The notes under the pieces were generated by a model. It did not search any database. It saw only the letters and a list, made by a program, of their open reading frames with translations, and was not told the origin of the DNA. DNA of 5,642 nucleotides from a gamma proteobacterium symbiont of Bathyaustriella thionipta (lineage in GTDB: Bacteria > Pseudomonadota > Gammaproteobacteria > Chromatiales > Chromatiaceae), in NCBI GenBank assembly GCA_025656895.1, contig JAHXHF010000034.1, positions 1 through 5,642 on the forward strand, given 5' to 3'. The number at the start of each line of letters is the position of its first letter. The stretch's first letter is position 1. A program made the position numbers and the translations under genes. This document shows, piece by piece, positions 1-5,642 of the stretch.

Positions 1-10
1 TTTTAGCCAT
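1..10 (-). CDS. start of a further gene, cut by the window edge
   Basis: An ATG at 10-8 opens Met-Ala-Lys and runs off the left edge. On the minus strand a GGGAG ribosome binding site lies 7 nt upstream of it (around 18-22), which is good spacing. The preceding gene stops at 46-48, so the two would be about 35 nt apart and probably co-transcribed. Only three full codons are visible, so the product cannot be named. The ribosome binding site lies inside a short hairpin (18-38). Confidence 0.4.
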
Positions 11-17
11 TTTCTTT

Positions 18-38
18 CTCCCATCAAGTTGATAGGAG
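18..38 (-). promoter_or_regulatory. small hairpin covering the ribosome binding site of the next gene
   Basis: Read on the minus strand, CTCC (38-35) pairs with GGAG (21-18) and ATC pairs with GAT. A G-T wobble lies between them, and the loop is five bases (AACTT). The GGAG arm is also the ribosome binding site of the gene starting at position 10. No T-run follows on either strand, so this is not a standard intrinsic terminator. A role in controlling translation is inference; the pairing could also be chance. Confidence 0.3.
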
Positions 39-45
39 TATTATC

Positions 46-699
46 CTACAGGTGGTGGCTCAGTAGCTGAGCCTTAGGGGTAATCAGGTTTTTCTTTGAT
101 TGCAATAAAAGGGTTAGTATTGAGGCTTCCTCGTCAATACTATGGTCTAATACCGAAGTAATGTTGGACTCTATTTCCGTGTAATTTAAACCATCAGGTG
201 AGGTTAACGAAATTGTAACAGAGTCACCATCATCTAACTTTCCATTTCCGTCGGTATCTTCTTTTCTCACCTCATAATAAATTGCTACAGTTTCACTATC
301 TTTGCAATCATCAGTTTTTGTTTTTAGCTGAATCACCTTGGCAATTAAATATTTGTTAGTATCAAATATCCAATGAGACTGCATATCTTGACCTACAAAG
401 AAAACGACATTCCTTATATTTGATCCGTAGCCTCCAGATGAAAAGCCCTTAGAATGACGAGATGAATTTAACTTAACATACTGAATGTCTTTGCCACATA
501 CTTTTGTTATGTTACTTAGACGCAGATCCTCAATACCTTCATTTATCTTGTCATCAACAATTTCAACAGTATTTCTTCCATTCCACTTATTACTTTGAAA
601 AACGCCAAGAAAAAGAAACCCAATAGCGAGAAGAAGTAATAGTAAAAATAAAACTGAACTGGCTCTTGATATCCATAAAAAGAATCGATTCTGTTCCAT
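46..699 (-). CDS. hypothetical membrane-anchored periplasmic protein with a Ca-binding-type loop
   Basis: This 217-aa protein has no name I can assign. Residues 1-12 are polar with an Arg (NRFFLWISR). A strongly hydrophobic leucine-rich helix follows at about 13-34, then a soluble domain, predicting an N-in anchor with the rest in the periplasm. Residues 148-159 read DTDGNGKLDDGD, matching the DxDxNGxLxxxD pattern of EF-hand/dockerin-type calcium loops. There are two soluble-domain cysteines (C68, C132), which could form a disulfide, and an HWIFDTNKYLI segment at 109-119. The start at 699 is preferred because GGAGAG lies 6 nt upstream. An upstream in-frame ATG at 738 (230 aa) has no ribosome binding site. 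The gene is visibly AT-richer than the operon to its right (about 38% GC in one 60-nt line I counted), suggesting a different origin. Function is unknown. Confidence 0.75.
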   Translation of the reverse strand: MEQNRFFLWISRASSVLFLLLLLLAIGFLFLGVFQSNKWNGRNTVEIVDDKINEGIEDLRLSNITKVCGKDIQYVKLNSSRHSKGFSSGGYGSNIRNVVFFVGQDMQSHWIFDTNKYLIAKVIQLKTKTDDCKDSETVAIYYEVRKEDTDGNGKLDDGDSVTISLTSPDGLNYTEIESNITSVLDHSIDEEASILTLLLQSKKNLITPKAQLLSHHL

Positions 700-812
700 A
701 TTTCTCTCCAAGTTATAACGCCAGTAATAACCGGACATTTTATGGTGTTGTTTGAGTTGATTGTTTGTTAGACATACTTACACACCTTGCCATGCTCATT
801 TAAAGGAAACAA

Positions 813-1171
813 GGGGTCGGTCAGGAATGGCACTTACTTAAGGCCAAACCACTGAATAGATAATAAAAATGACCGACCAAATGTTAGGCTTCAAATCGTC
901 AAACAATCCACCCACATCGGAGGCCGGTCAGCATGCATCATACCGTCAGTTCAATTCAGACCCAACAGCTTTTTATCCGATCTCAACGAGCCGAAAGTAA
1001 CTACCAAGGTATCTTTAACCTGCTCACCAGTGATCTCTTGCTGACACAGGGAGACACAGAGAAAGATGCTTTCCACCCACAGAAACGCTTTCCATGTTTG
1101 TCACACAAGCACTCAGTGCCGACCGCTCCTGTCAACAGATTGTCAATCAAGCAGCCGTAGAAAGAAAAAAT
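813..1171 (+). mobile_element. remnant of an IS4-family-like insertion sequence (5' end only)
   Basis: This is the otherwise gene-free interval between the left gene and mutM. It contains an IS-end-like segment (about 822-843), the inverted repeat at 815-878, and the broken start of a transposase from 933. An intact element of this kind would be well over 1 kb. Here only about 350 bp is left, with no catalytic DDE region and no matching right end before the mutM terminator. Both boundaries are approximate: the left is placed by the inverted repeat, the right by loss of recognisable transposase sequence. I saw no target-site duplication. Confidence 0.6.
815..878. repeat. 9-bp perfect inverted repeat with a 46-nt spacer
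   Basis: GGTCGGTCA at 815-823 is exactly complementary to TGACCGACC at 870-878. The spacer holds AATGGCACTTACTTAAGG, which resembles what I recall of the terminal region of IS4-family elements, and an AT-rich stretch before the right arm. Four bases outside each arm lie AAC (left, 808-810) and GTT (right, 883-885); the latter is part of GTTAGGC. That geometry resembles an integron attC site, but the left outer core (AGGAAAC) does not fit the RYYYAAC consensus. The repeat lies just upstream of the transposase remnant and most simply belongs to that element's end. Confidence 0.5.
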
Positions 1172-1174
1172 TAA
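933..1174 (+). pseudogene. IS4-family-like transposase, N-terminal fragment, frame-broken
   Basis: An ATG at 933 follows GGAGG at 919-923 (9-nt spacing) and opens a frame containing GIFNLLTSDLLLTQ to about 1049. From about 1055 the homologous sequence continues one frame back as HRERCFPPTETLSMF (to 1099), then QALSADRSCQ and NQAAVER, ending at a TAA at 1172-1174. These peptides match, from memory, the N-terminal domain of gammaproteobacterial IS4-type transposases, where FNLLTSD, HRER, PPTETLSMF and ALSADRSCQ occur in this order. The segment expected between TQ and HRER is shortened, so a small deletion (inferred 13-19 nt) probably caused the frame break. The rest of the protein, including the DDE catalytic domain, is absent. 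The uninterrupted reading from 933 to 1160 (75 aa) is therefore not a real small gene. Confidence 0.8.
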
Positions 1175-1197
1175 GGGGCGACAATACTGAATGATAA

Positions 1198-1223
1198 ATA
1201 AAAAGGGCAATAGGAAGCCCCTC
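1198..1223 (-). terminator. likely intrinsic terminator after mutM
   Basis: On the minus strand, 23-48 nt beyond the mutM stop, GGGC (1220-1217) pairs with GCCC (1208-1205). Weaker G-U and A-U pairs extend the stem. An 8-nt loop separates the arms and a TTTTT run follows. The short stem makes it modest in strength. Its position at the end of the five-gene series supports it as the operon terminator. Confidence 0.6.
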
Positions 1224-1245
1224 ATAAATCAGGCATTCCGGCTGG

Positions 1246-2061
1246 CTAACGCTGGCAGGCAGCGCAGTAATAGCTGGAACGCTGCCCAATGACCTGCTTT
1301 CGAATCGCTTGTCCGCATACCGGGCAGGCTTTGCCATCGCGTCCATAGACTTTGAGTTGCTGGGCAAAATATCCCGGTTGCCCGTCCTGCTGCTGAAAAT
1401 CACGCAGGGTGGTGCCGCCTTGTTCAATGGCTTTTTGCAGTACCTCTTTAATGGCCTGGGTGAGTGCCGCATAGCGTTTTTTTGAAATGCGTTGCGCCTG
1501 GCGCGAAGGGTGTATGCCGGCCATGAACAGAGATTCGCTGGCATAAATATTACCCACGCCGACCACTATACGGCTGTTCATAATGAAGTTTTTAATGGCC
1601 ACTTTGCGGCCACGGGATTTTTCAAACAGTTGCCCGGCATGAAACTCATCGGACAAAGGTTCCGGCCCCAGTTTGTCCAGTAGCGGGTGGCTGTTGCCGG
1701 GTGAGTCTATCCACAAGGTTGCACCGAAACGCCGGGGGTCTCGAAAACGCAGGCATTGGCCGCTGGCAAGCTGCAAATCCCAGTGGTCGTGGGCCATGGC
1801 GGGCGTGCGGTTGGGCAGTATGCGCAAACTGCCGGACATGCCCATGTGCAGCAGCAGGCTGCCTTGGTCGGTATCAATCAGCAGATATTTGGCGCGGCGG
1901 CGAACCTTGCGGATCACGCAGCCGGGCAGTTGCCGGCGCAGGCTTTCCGGTATGGGCCAGCGCAGCCGGTGTTCACGCAGATCAAAACCGAGGATACGCT
2001 GGTTTTGCAGATGCGGCTGTATGCCACGCCGCATGGTTTCTACTTCTGGCAGTTCCGGCAT
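1246..2061 (-). CDS. mutM: formamidopyrimidine-DNA glycosylase (Fpg)
   Basis: This bifunctional base-excision-repair enzyme removes 8-oxoguanine and formamidopyrimidines from DNA and cuts the abasic site by beta/delta elimination in the cytosol. The 271-aa length fits the family (E. coli, 269). The N-terminus is MPELPEVETMRRG, giving the Pro2 nucleophile and Glu3 after Met removal. K58 is the conserved beta-hairpin lysine, HMGMSGSL starts at 72, and DPRRFG spans 108-113. The helix-two-turn-helix core VVGVGNIYASESLF is at 166-179. The C-terminal zinc finger uses C246, C249, C266 and C269, with R261 in the DNA-binding hairpin. PELPEVE and the motif set separate it from Nei, which starts PEGPE. 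It starts 3 nt after the DUF4340-like gene with only a poor ribosome binding site, so translation is probably coupled. All key residues are present, so it should be active. Confidence 0.97.
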   Translation of the reverse strand: MPELPEVETMRRGIQPHLQNQRILGFDLREHRLRWPIPESLRRQLPGCVIRKVRRRAKYLLIDTDQGSLLLHMGMSGSLRILPNRTPAMAHDHWDLQLASGQCLRFRDPRRFGATLWIDSPGNSHPLLDKLGPEPLSDEFHAGQLFEKSRGRKVAIKNFIMNSRIVVGVGNIYASESLFMAGIHPSRQAQRISKKRYAALTQAIKEVLQKAIEQGGTTLRDFQQQDGQPGYFAQQLKVYGRDGKACPVCGQAIRKQVIGQRSSYYCAACQR

Positions 2062-2064
2062 AGC

Positions 2065-2571
2065 CTAGGGGGTGCTCTGTTGCCAGTCGCTGACGGGCGC
2101 TTGCAGATGGTGCTGGAAACCATCGCGAATCAAATTGATTTTTCCCTGATATAAAACATAACGCAGATGATGAATGGGGTCGGTACGACCAAAGCCGAGT
2201 TTCTCATCATTCAGTTGCAGTTGCAGTAGCGGGGGTTGCAGTCCTAGTTGAGCCAGATCAGCCTGCTGCGCGTCCAGTTGGCGTACCACTTCGGTATGGC
2301 TGATGCGCAGCAGTTGTTTGATACGGTTCAGGTTGGCCGCTGCCTGCTGCGGCTTGATCATGCGCCAGTGATTGTTTTCCCGTTGCAGAAGCATGGCTGC
2401 ATGATGGGATTTTTGTATGCGGATACGCTGAATTTGCTCTGCCTGTAAGGAGGTAAGTGGCGGCAGATCCTGCCAGTTTTTGTCCTGGGGCGTGGGGCCG
2501 TAGAATGCCAGTCCGATCAATGCGGCCGACAACAGTATCAGTATGAGATTTCCCCACAGACGCTTGTTCAT
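2065..2571 (-). CDS. DUF4340-like membrane-anchored protein of the ABC operon
   Basis: This 168-aa protein has one N-terminal membrane helix (about 8-24) after a short basic start (MNKR). The remaining roughly 140 residues are predicted periplasmic. The C-terminal half contains LGFGRTDPIHHLRYVL (about 125-140) and INLIRDGFQHHL (145-156), which resemble the region shared by the DUF4340 proteins encoded beside GldG-like genes. Many DUF4340 proteins are longer, so this looks like a short, single-unit form. No enzyme motif is visible. It starts 1 nt after the GldG-like stop, with no strong ribosome binding site, so coupled translation is likely. The context suggests it is an accessory part of the ABC complex, but its molecular role is unknown. 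Family assignment is from motif memory. Confidence 0.8.
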   Translation of the reverse strand: MNKRLWGNLILILLSAALIGLAFYGPTPQDKNWQDLPPLTSLQAEQIQRIRIQKSHHAAMLLQRENNHWRMIKPQQAAANLNRIKQLLRISHTEVVRQLDAQQADLAQLGLQPPLLQLQLNDEKLGFGRTDPIHHLRYVLYQGKINLIRDGFQHHLQAPVSDWQQSTP

Positions 2572-2572
2572 A

Positions 2573-3910
2573 TCAGCGTTTGTTACGGCGATAGCGAATA
2601 ATCAGACCGCTGCTGATTAGTAACAGGGGCAGCATAAACAAAAAGCCCAGTCCGAACAGCAGTGTCCAGCTTTTTCCCAGCTTCAGGGTGCGGTCAGCCG
2701 CCGAGTGAAGTGGAATGTCCAGTTGCTGTTGTTCACCGCTGAGCCAGTGAATCAGGTTCAGCCCCAGTGGCAGATTGCCGCCATTACCCAGTGTGCTGTT
2801 GGCAAGAAAATGACCATTGCCGATGACTACCACACGCTGTTTTTTATTCATTTGATCGCGTTGCAGTGCCATTCCCAATGTCAGCGGGCCGACATGTTCA
2901 TCGGCAGCATCCGGTTTAATGGCTTCCTGCAGGGGGCCGGTTTCATTCCAGCTGCGGTTGCCGGTTTGCAGAATAGGCGTGGCCTGCCAGCCGGAATGCA
3001 GGATAGCCGCCAGCGCCACAGCGCGCGGGAACAGGCTGAGTACCTTCAGATCCCGCGTGGCTTCGTGTTCGGGGTAATCGGAAACCAGCGCAATGGTCGG
3101 GTCTTGTACACCCAGAGCGCTGCCACCGGCATCGACAATCAGGCCGGGGAGACGGTCAATCCCCAGCCATTGCCCCAGTTTATCCAGCTCCACCGGGTCG
3201 CTGTAATCCATCAGCCACAGCAGATTGCCACCACGGTTGAGCCAGTTTTCAATTTGCCGCCATTGTCCGGGCAGATAATTGATTCTGGGGCCGGCAATCA
3301 ACAGAACCGTGGTGTTGTCAGGAATGCTCTGACTTTGCGACGGGTTCAGTTGCTGGACGTGATAGCCCTTGCGTTTCAGCTCCTGTGAGAACTTGCCCAG
3401 ATCACTGCTGGAATTCCCCAGCAGTTTGCGCTCACCATTCCCGCTCAGGCCGATGATCCAGTGTTGCTTGTTGATTAGCAGGCGCTGCAGGGCGTTGGCA
3501 AGATGCTGTTCATTCAGCTCGCGCAGTTTTTCCATGCGCCCCTGATAATGAATCACGAGTTCACCATTCACCGTAACGCCCATGTTGCGGGCTTTTTCAG
3601 GCTGCAGGTCGGGGTTGATCAGTTTCAGACTGATATCCGGCTTGGCCTGTTGATAACGTTTAAAAAAAGTGCGGATTTGCTGACGCAGCAGGGGTGAGTC
3701 ATTGACATAGGATTCAATCCGCAGCGGCTGTTGCATTTTATGCAGAATGCTCAGGGTCTGCTCAGACAGGCTGTTGCGGTTTTCATGCGTCCAGTCCCAT
3801 TGCCAGTGATAACGCTGTGCCAGCCACAGCAGGCTGAACGCCAGCAGCAGCAACAGCGGGTAAAAGGCGTAACGGTTCAGTTTGTTGAAAAAAGTACGCA
3901 TTGTATTCAC
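2573..3910 (-). CDS. GldG-like ABC transporter auxiliary membrane protein
   Basis: This 445-aa protein has membrane helices near each end (about 16-33 and 416-438) and a large domain between them, predicted periplasmic. Family-like features in order are DWTHENRNSLSEQTLSIL (39-56), the LSGNGERKLLG block (155-165), a GGNLLWLMDY segment (228-237), and VVIGNGHFLANS with PLGLNLIHWL (361-390). These fit the ABC_transp_aux / GldG type, which partners an ABC-2 ATPase and permease. In Bacteroidetes the homologues act in gliding and secretion; in Proteobacteria the role is not established. The annotated start is GTG (3910-3908), overlapping the permease stop as GTGA. An ATG three codons later (3901-3899, 442 aa) is equally possible, since neither has a clear ribosome binding site. 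The C-terminus ends in a basic tail (RYRRNKR), expected in the cytoplasm. Confidence 0.88.
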   Translation of the reverse strand: MNTMRTFFNKLNRYAFYPLLLLLAFSLLWLAQRYHWQWDWTHENRNSLSEQTLSILHKMQQPLRIESYVNDSPLLRQQIRTFFKRYQQAKPDISLKLINPDLQPEKARNMGVTVNGELVIHYQGRMEKLRELNEQHLANALQRLLINKQHWIIGLSGNGERKLLGNSSSDLGKFSQELKRKGYHVQQLNPSQSQSIPDNTTVLLIAGPRINYLPGQWRQIENWLNRGGNLLWLMDYSDPVELDKLGQWLGIDRLPGLIVDAGGSALGVQDPTIALVSDYPEHEATRDLKVLSLFPRAVALAAILHSGWQATPILQTGNRSWNETGPLQEAIKPDAADEHVGPLTLGMALQRDQMNKKQRVVVIGNGHFLANSTLGNGGNLPLGLNLIHWLSGEQQQLDIPLHSAADRTLKLGKSWTLLFGLGFLFMLPLLLISSGLIIRYRRNKR

Positions 3911-4650
3911 TGACTGTGGTAACGATCATGCAGACGCTGGCTGCAAAGCAATAATGCAAGCAGGCTGAGCACTACAAAATAGATCACATCGTAGCTGTCG
4001 ATCAGGCCGCTGAGCAGTGCATCAAAATGGGGAGAAAAACCGGCCTGTGCCAGAGCGGAAGGCAGTTCGGAATGACCGCTGTTACCCAACATCCACAAAA
4101 ACAGAATAACGCCATAGCTGCTGATGGCGGCCACAGCCGGGTGCTCGGTCAGCGAAGAAAAAAACAGGCCCAGTGCCGAGATGAAGGCCGACAGGCAAAA
4201 CAGCGCCAGCAGCCCTGCCAGCAGTTTTCCCATATCCAGTTGCGTGCCAAACAGTAATGACAGGGGCATTAAGGTGGTAAGCAGCAGACTGATGCAAAGA
4301 AAGCCCAGCAGGGCGAAAAACTTGCCCAGAACCAGTGCCGGTTTGCTGATGGGCGCGGCCAGCAATAGCTGTATGCTGCCACTGCGAAATTCCGATGAAA
4401 AGCCGCGCATGGCCAGCACCGGCACCACAAATAACAACAAAGCGCCGGCAGCGGCAAACAGGGGTGTTACCACCAGATCGGTCACGCCGGGTGCGTTCTC
4501 CATAGCCACCAGACGCGGTTGTATCTTGTCGAAGGCTTCCAGTTGCTGCAGAAACAACCAGGCCAGAATGAACTGCATAACACCCAACAGCGTCCAGGCC
4601 AGCGGTGATACAAACAGGCTGCGCAGCTCTTTTCGTAAAATGGCGAACAT
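3907..4650 (-). CDS. ABC-2 type permease, GldF-like
   Basis: This 247-aa protein has about six hydrophobic helices, at roughly 17-37, 63-81, 107-127, 142-163, 171-191 and 219-238. That is the usual ABC-2 permease topology. The segment MRGFSSEFRSGSIQLLLAAP (81-100) is the characteristic cytoplasmic loop between the second and third helices, matching the SEE/R-G-T-E-LL-P pattern of this superfamily. The N-terminal basic stretch (LRKELRSLF) is also typical. It should form the membrane pore, probably as a dimer, driven by the adjacent ATPase. Its ATG overlaps the ATPase stop by one base (TGATG), so the two should be made in fixed ratio. It also overlaps the GldG-like gene by 4 nt. The substrate cannot be told from the sequence. 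Confidence 0.93.
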   Translation of the reverse strand: MFAILRKELRSLFVSPLAWTLLGVMQFILAWLFLQQLEAFDKIQPRLVAMENAPGVTDLVVTPLFAAAGALLLFVVPVLAMRGFSSEFRSGSIQLLLAAPISKPALVLGKFFALLGFLCISLLLTTLMPLSLLFGTQLDMGKLLAGLLALFCLSAFISALGLFFSSLTEHPAVAAISSYGVILFLWMLGNSGHSELPSALAQAGFSPHFDALLSGLIDSYDVIYFVVLSLLALLLCSQRLHDRYHSQ

Positions 4651-5594
4651 CAGGCTTTTACCTCGCCCCGGGTCATCTGCAGGTAGATATTTTCAATGGC
4701 ATCGTCACGGTTGAAAGTACAGACCGGCAGGCCGTTGCTGACCAGTTGCTGTAACAGCTCGCCGGCATCCATTTCAGTAGCCGGTGTTAACAGGCTGTTG
4801 TTATCCTGGCAGATGGATTCGCCCAGAGTTTCCAGTGAGGCAGACTCGGCTGCGCTCAACTCACGGCTGAATTGAATGCGATAACGCGGCTGCTGTTCGG
4901 ACAGCTTGGCGTCATAGCTGATACGCCCCTGATGCAGAATCAAAACCCGGCTGCAGACCGTCTGTACTTCCGGCAGAATATGGGTGGACAGAATAATACC
5001 GCTGTGATCGGCCAGTTGCCGGATCAGGGCGCGGATTTGCCGAATCTGGCTCGGGTCCAGCCCCACGGTCGGTTCATCCAGAATAATAAGCTGCGGCTCG
5101 TGCAAAATAGCCTGGGCAATGCCGGTACGTTGCTGATAGCCTTTGGATAAATGGCGAATCAGTTTGTGCCTGACTGGTTGCAGGCCGCAACGTTCACAGG
5201 CACGATCCAGTGCCCGTTTGATGGCTGTGGCTGTTTTGATGCCATGCAGACGGGCACAAAACTGTAAATATTCTTCTACGTTCAGTTCCGGATAAAGCGG
5301 CGGGCTTTCCGGCAGGTAGCCAATGCAGGCCTTGGCTTGCATCGGGTCTTGCTGAATATCTATGCCCTGTATGCAGACACGGCCATGGCTGGGAGCCTGC
5401 GCCCCCACCAGCATGCGCATGGTAGTGGATTTGCCTGCACCGTTGGGGCCGAGAAAGCCCACAACTTCACCTTTTTGCAGGCTGAAGCTAAGATTATCCA
5501 CCGCAATATGCCGAGCGTAGTGCTGTGATAAAGCGTCAACCGATAATAAAGCTGAAGTTTCACTGAAATCCAAATCAACCTGACAGTCAGCCAT
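4650..5594 (-). CDS. ABC-2 transporter ATP-binding protein, GldA-like
   Basis: This 314-aa cytosolic ATPase powers the adjacent permease. It has Walker A GPNGAGKST (49-57), signature LSKGYQQR (149-156), Walker B LIILDEP (169-175) with catalytic E174, D-loop region GLDP (178-181), and H-loop H205 in STHIL. The position usually held by the Q-loop glutamine reads E96 (IGYLPE), as is common in ABC-2 and GldA-like ATPases. About 100 residues after the core form a C-terminal extension seen in this subgroup. The ATG at 5594 is chosen because GGTGG lies 4 nt upstream. A TTG one codon earlier (5597) sits too close to it. It is the first gene of the operon in this window. Only 48 bases remain upstream and I see no convincing promoter there, so transcription may start beyond the right edge. 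Confidence 0.94.
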   Translation of the reverse strand: MADCQVDLDFSETSALLSVDALSQHYARHIAVDNLSFSLQKGEVVGFLGPNGAGKSTTMRMLVGAQAPSHGRVCIQGIDIQQDPMQAKACIGYLPESPPLYPELNVEEYLQFCARLHGIKTATAIKRALDRACERCGLQPVRHKLIRHLSKGYQQRTGIAQAILHEPQLIILDEPTVGLDPSQIRQIRALIRQLADHSGIILSTHILPEVQTVCSRVLILHQGRISYDAKLSEQQPRYRIQFSRELSAAESASLETLGESICQDNNSLLTPATEMDAGELLQQLVSNGLPVCTFNRDDAIENIYLQMTRGEVKA

Positions 5595-5642
5595 CAAGCC
5601 ACCATACGCAAAAGCAGTGAAACAAAATCTTTCCTGATTACC

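Noticed and set aside
700..738. Upstream in-frame ATG at 738 giving a 230-aa version of the hypothetical protein
   Set aside because: There is no ribosome binding site before it, and the extra 13 residues would put more polar sequence before the membrane helix. The ATG at 699 has GGAGAG at good spacing.
708..773. Possible attC on the minus strand from GTCTAAC (773-767) to GTTATAAC near 710, just before the hypothetical gene
   Set aside because: The ends resemble integron core sites and the position before a ribosome binding site is suggestive. However, the interior is not palindromic: no paired L-boxes could be found, and GTTATAA breaks the GTTRRRY consensus.
1673..2154. Several plus-strand open frames of 120-132 aa opposite mutM
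   Set aside because: All are antisense to a clear mutM. They overlap one another in different frames and show no family motifs.
2705..3388. 227-aa plus-strand open frame
   Set aside because: It lies wholly antisense to the GldG-like gene, has no recognisable domain and reads as low-information shadow sequence.
4124..4714. 196-aa plus-strand open frame across the permease and the end of the ATPase gene
   Set aside because: It is the antisense of two well-supported genes. Its composition is rich in Ser, Arg and Asn, as expected from a reverse reading of membrane-protein codons.
5598..5642. Promoter for the ABC operon in the last 45 bases
   Set aside because: TTGTTT and TATGGT can be picked out on the minus strand, but the spacing between them is about 13 nt, too short for a normal sigma-70 promoter.

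Overview
The window carries a Gammaproteobacteria-like chromosomal segment. The evidence is a MutM closely resembling the enterobacterial type, a GldA/GldF/GldG-like ABC-2 gene set followed by a short DUF4340-like gene, and moderate GC content. The genus cannot be resolved from the sequence alone. All intact genes are on the minus strand, so transcription runs from high to low coordinates.

Right part (about 5594 down to 1246). Five genes form one compact operon: ABC ATPase, six-helix ABC-2 permease, GldG-like auxiliary membrane protein, DUF4340-like membrane-anchored protein, and mutM (formamidopyrimidine-DNA glycosylase). Junctions are a 1-nt overlap (TGATG), a 4-nt overlap (GTGA), then gaps of 1 nt and 3 nt. 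This spacing implies translational coupling. A hairpin followed by a T-run just after mutM (about 1198-1223) is a plausible end of the operon. The first four products would together make an inner-membrane ABC complex with large periplasmic parts and an unknown substrate. MutM is a cytosolic base-excision-repair enzyme with no obvious functional link to it.

Middle part (about 700-1245). This stretch has no intact gene. It holds the decayed 5' part of an IS4-family-like transposase on the plus strand. A good ribosome binding site and start lead into an N-terminal domain that breaks into a second frame near 1050 and loses homology after about 1165. Upstream is a 9-bp perfect inverted repeat (815-823 / 870-878) that may belong to the IS end or be an attC-like structure.

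Left part (1-699). A visibly AT-richer minus-strand gene encodes a 217-aa membrane-anchored, probably periplasmic protein with a Ca-binding-type DxDxNGxL loop. It is followed after 35 nt by the first codons of another minus-strand gene running off the window edge. Its composition differs from the operon and it lies next to an IS fossil, so the left part looks like accessory or transferred DNA joined to a conserved chromosomal operon.
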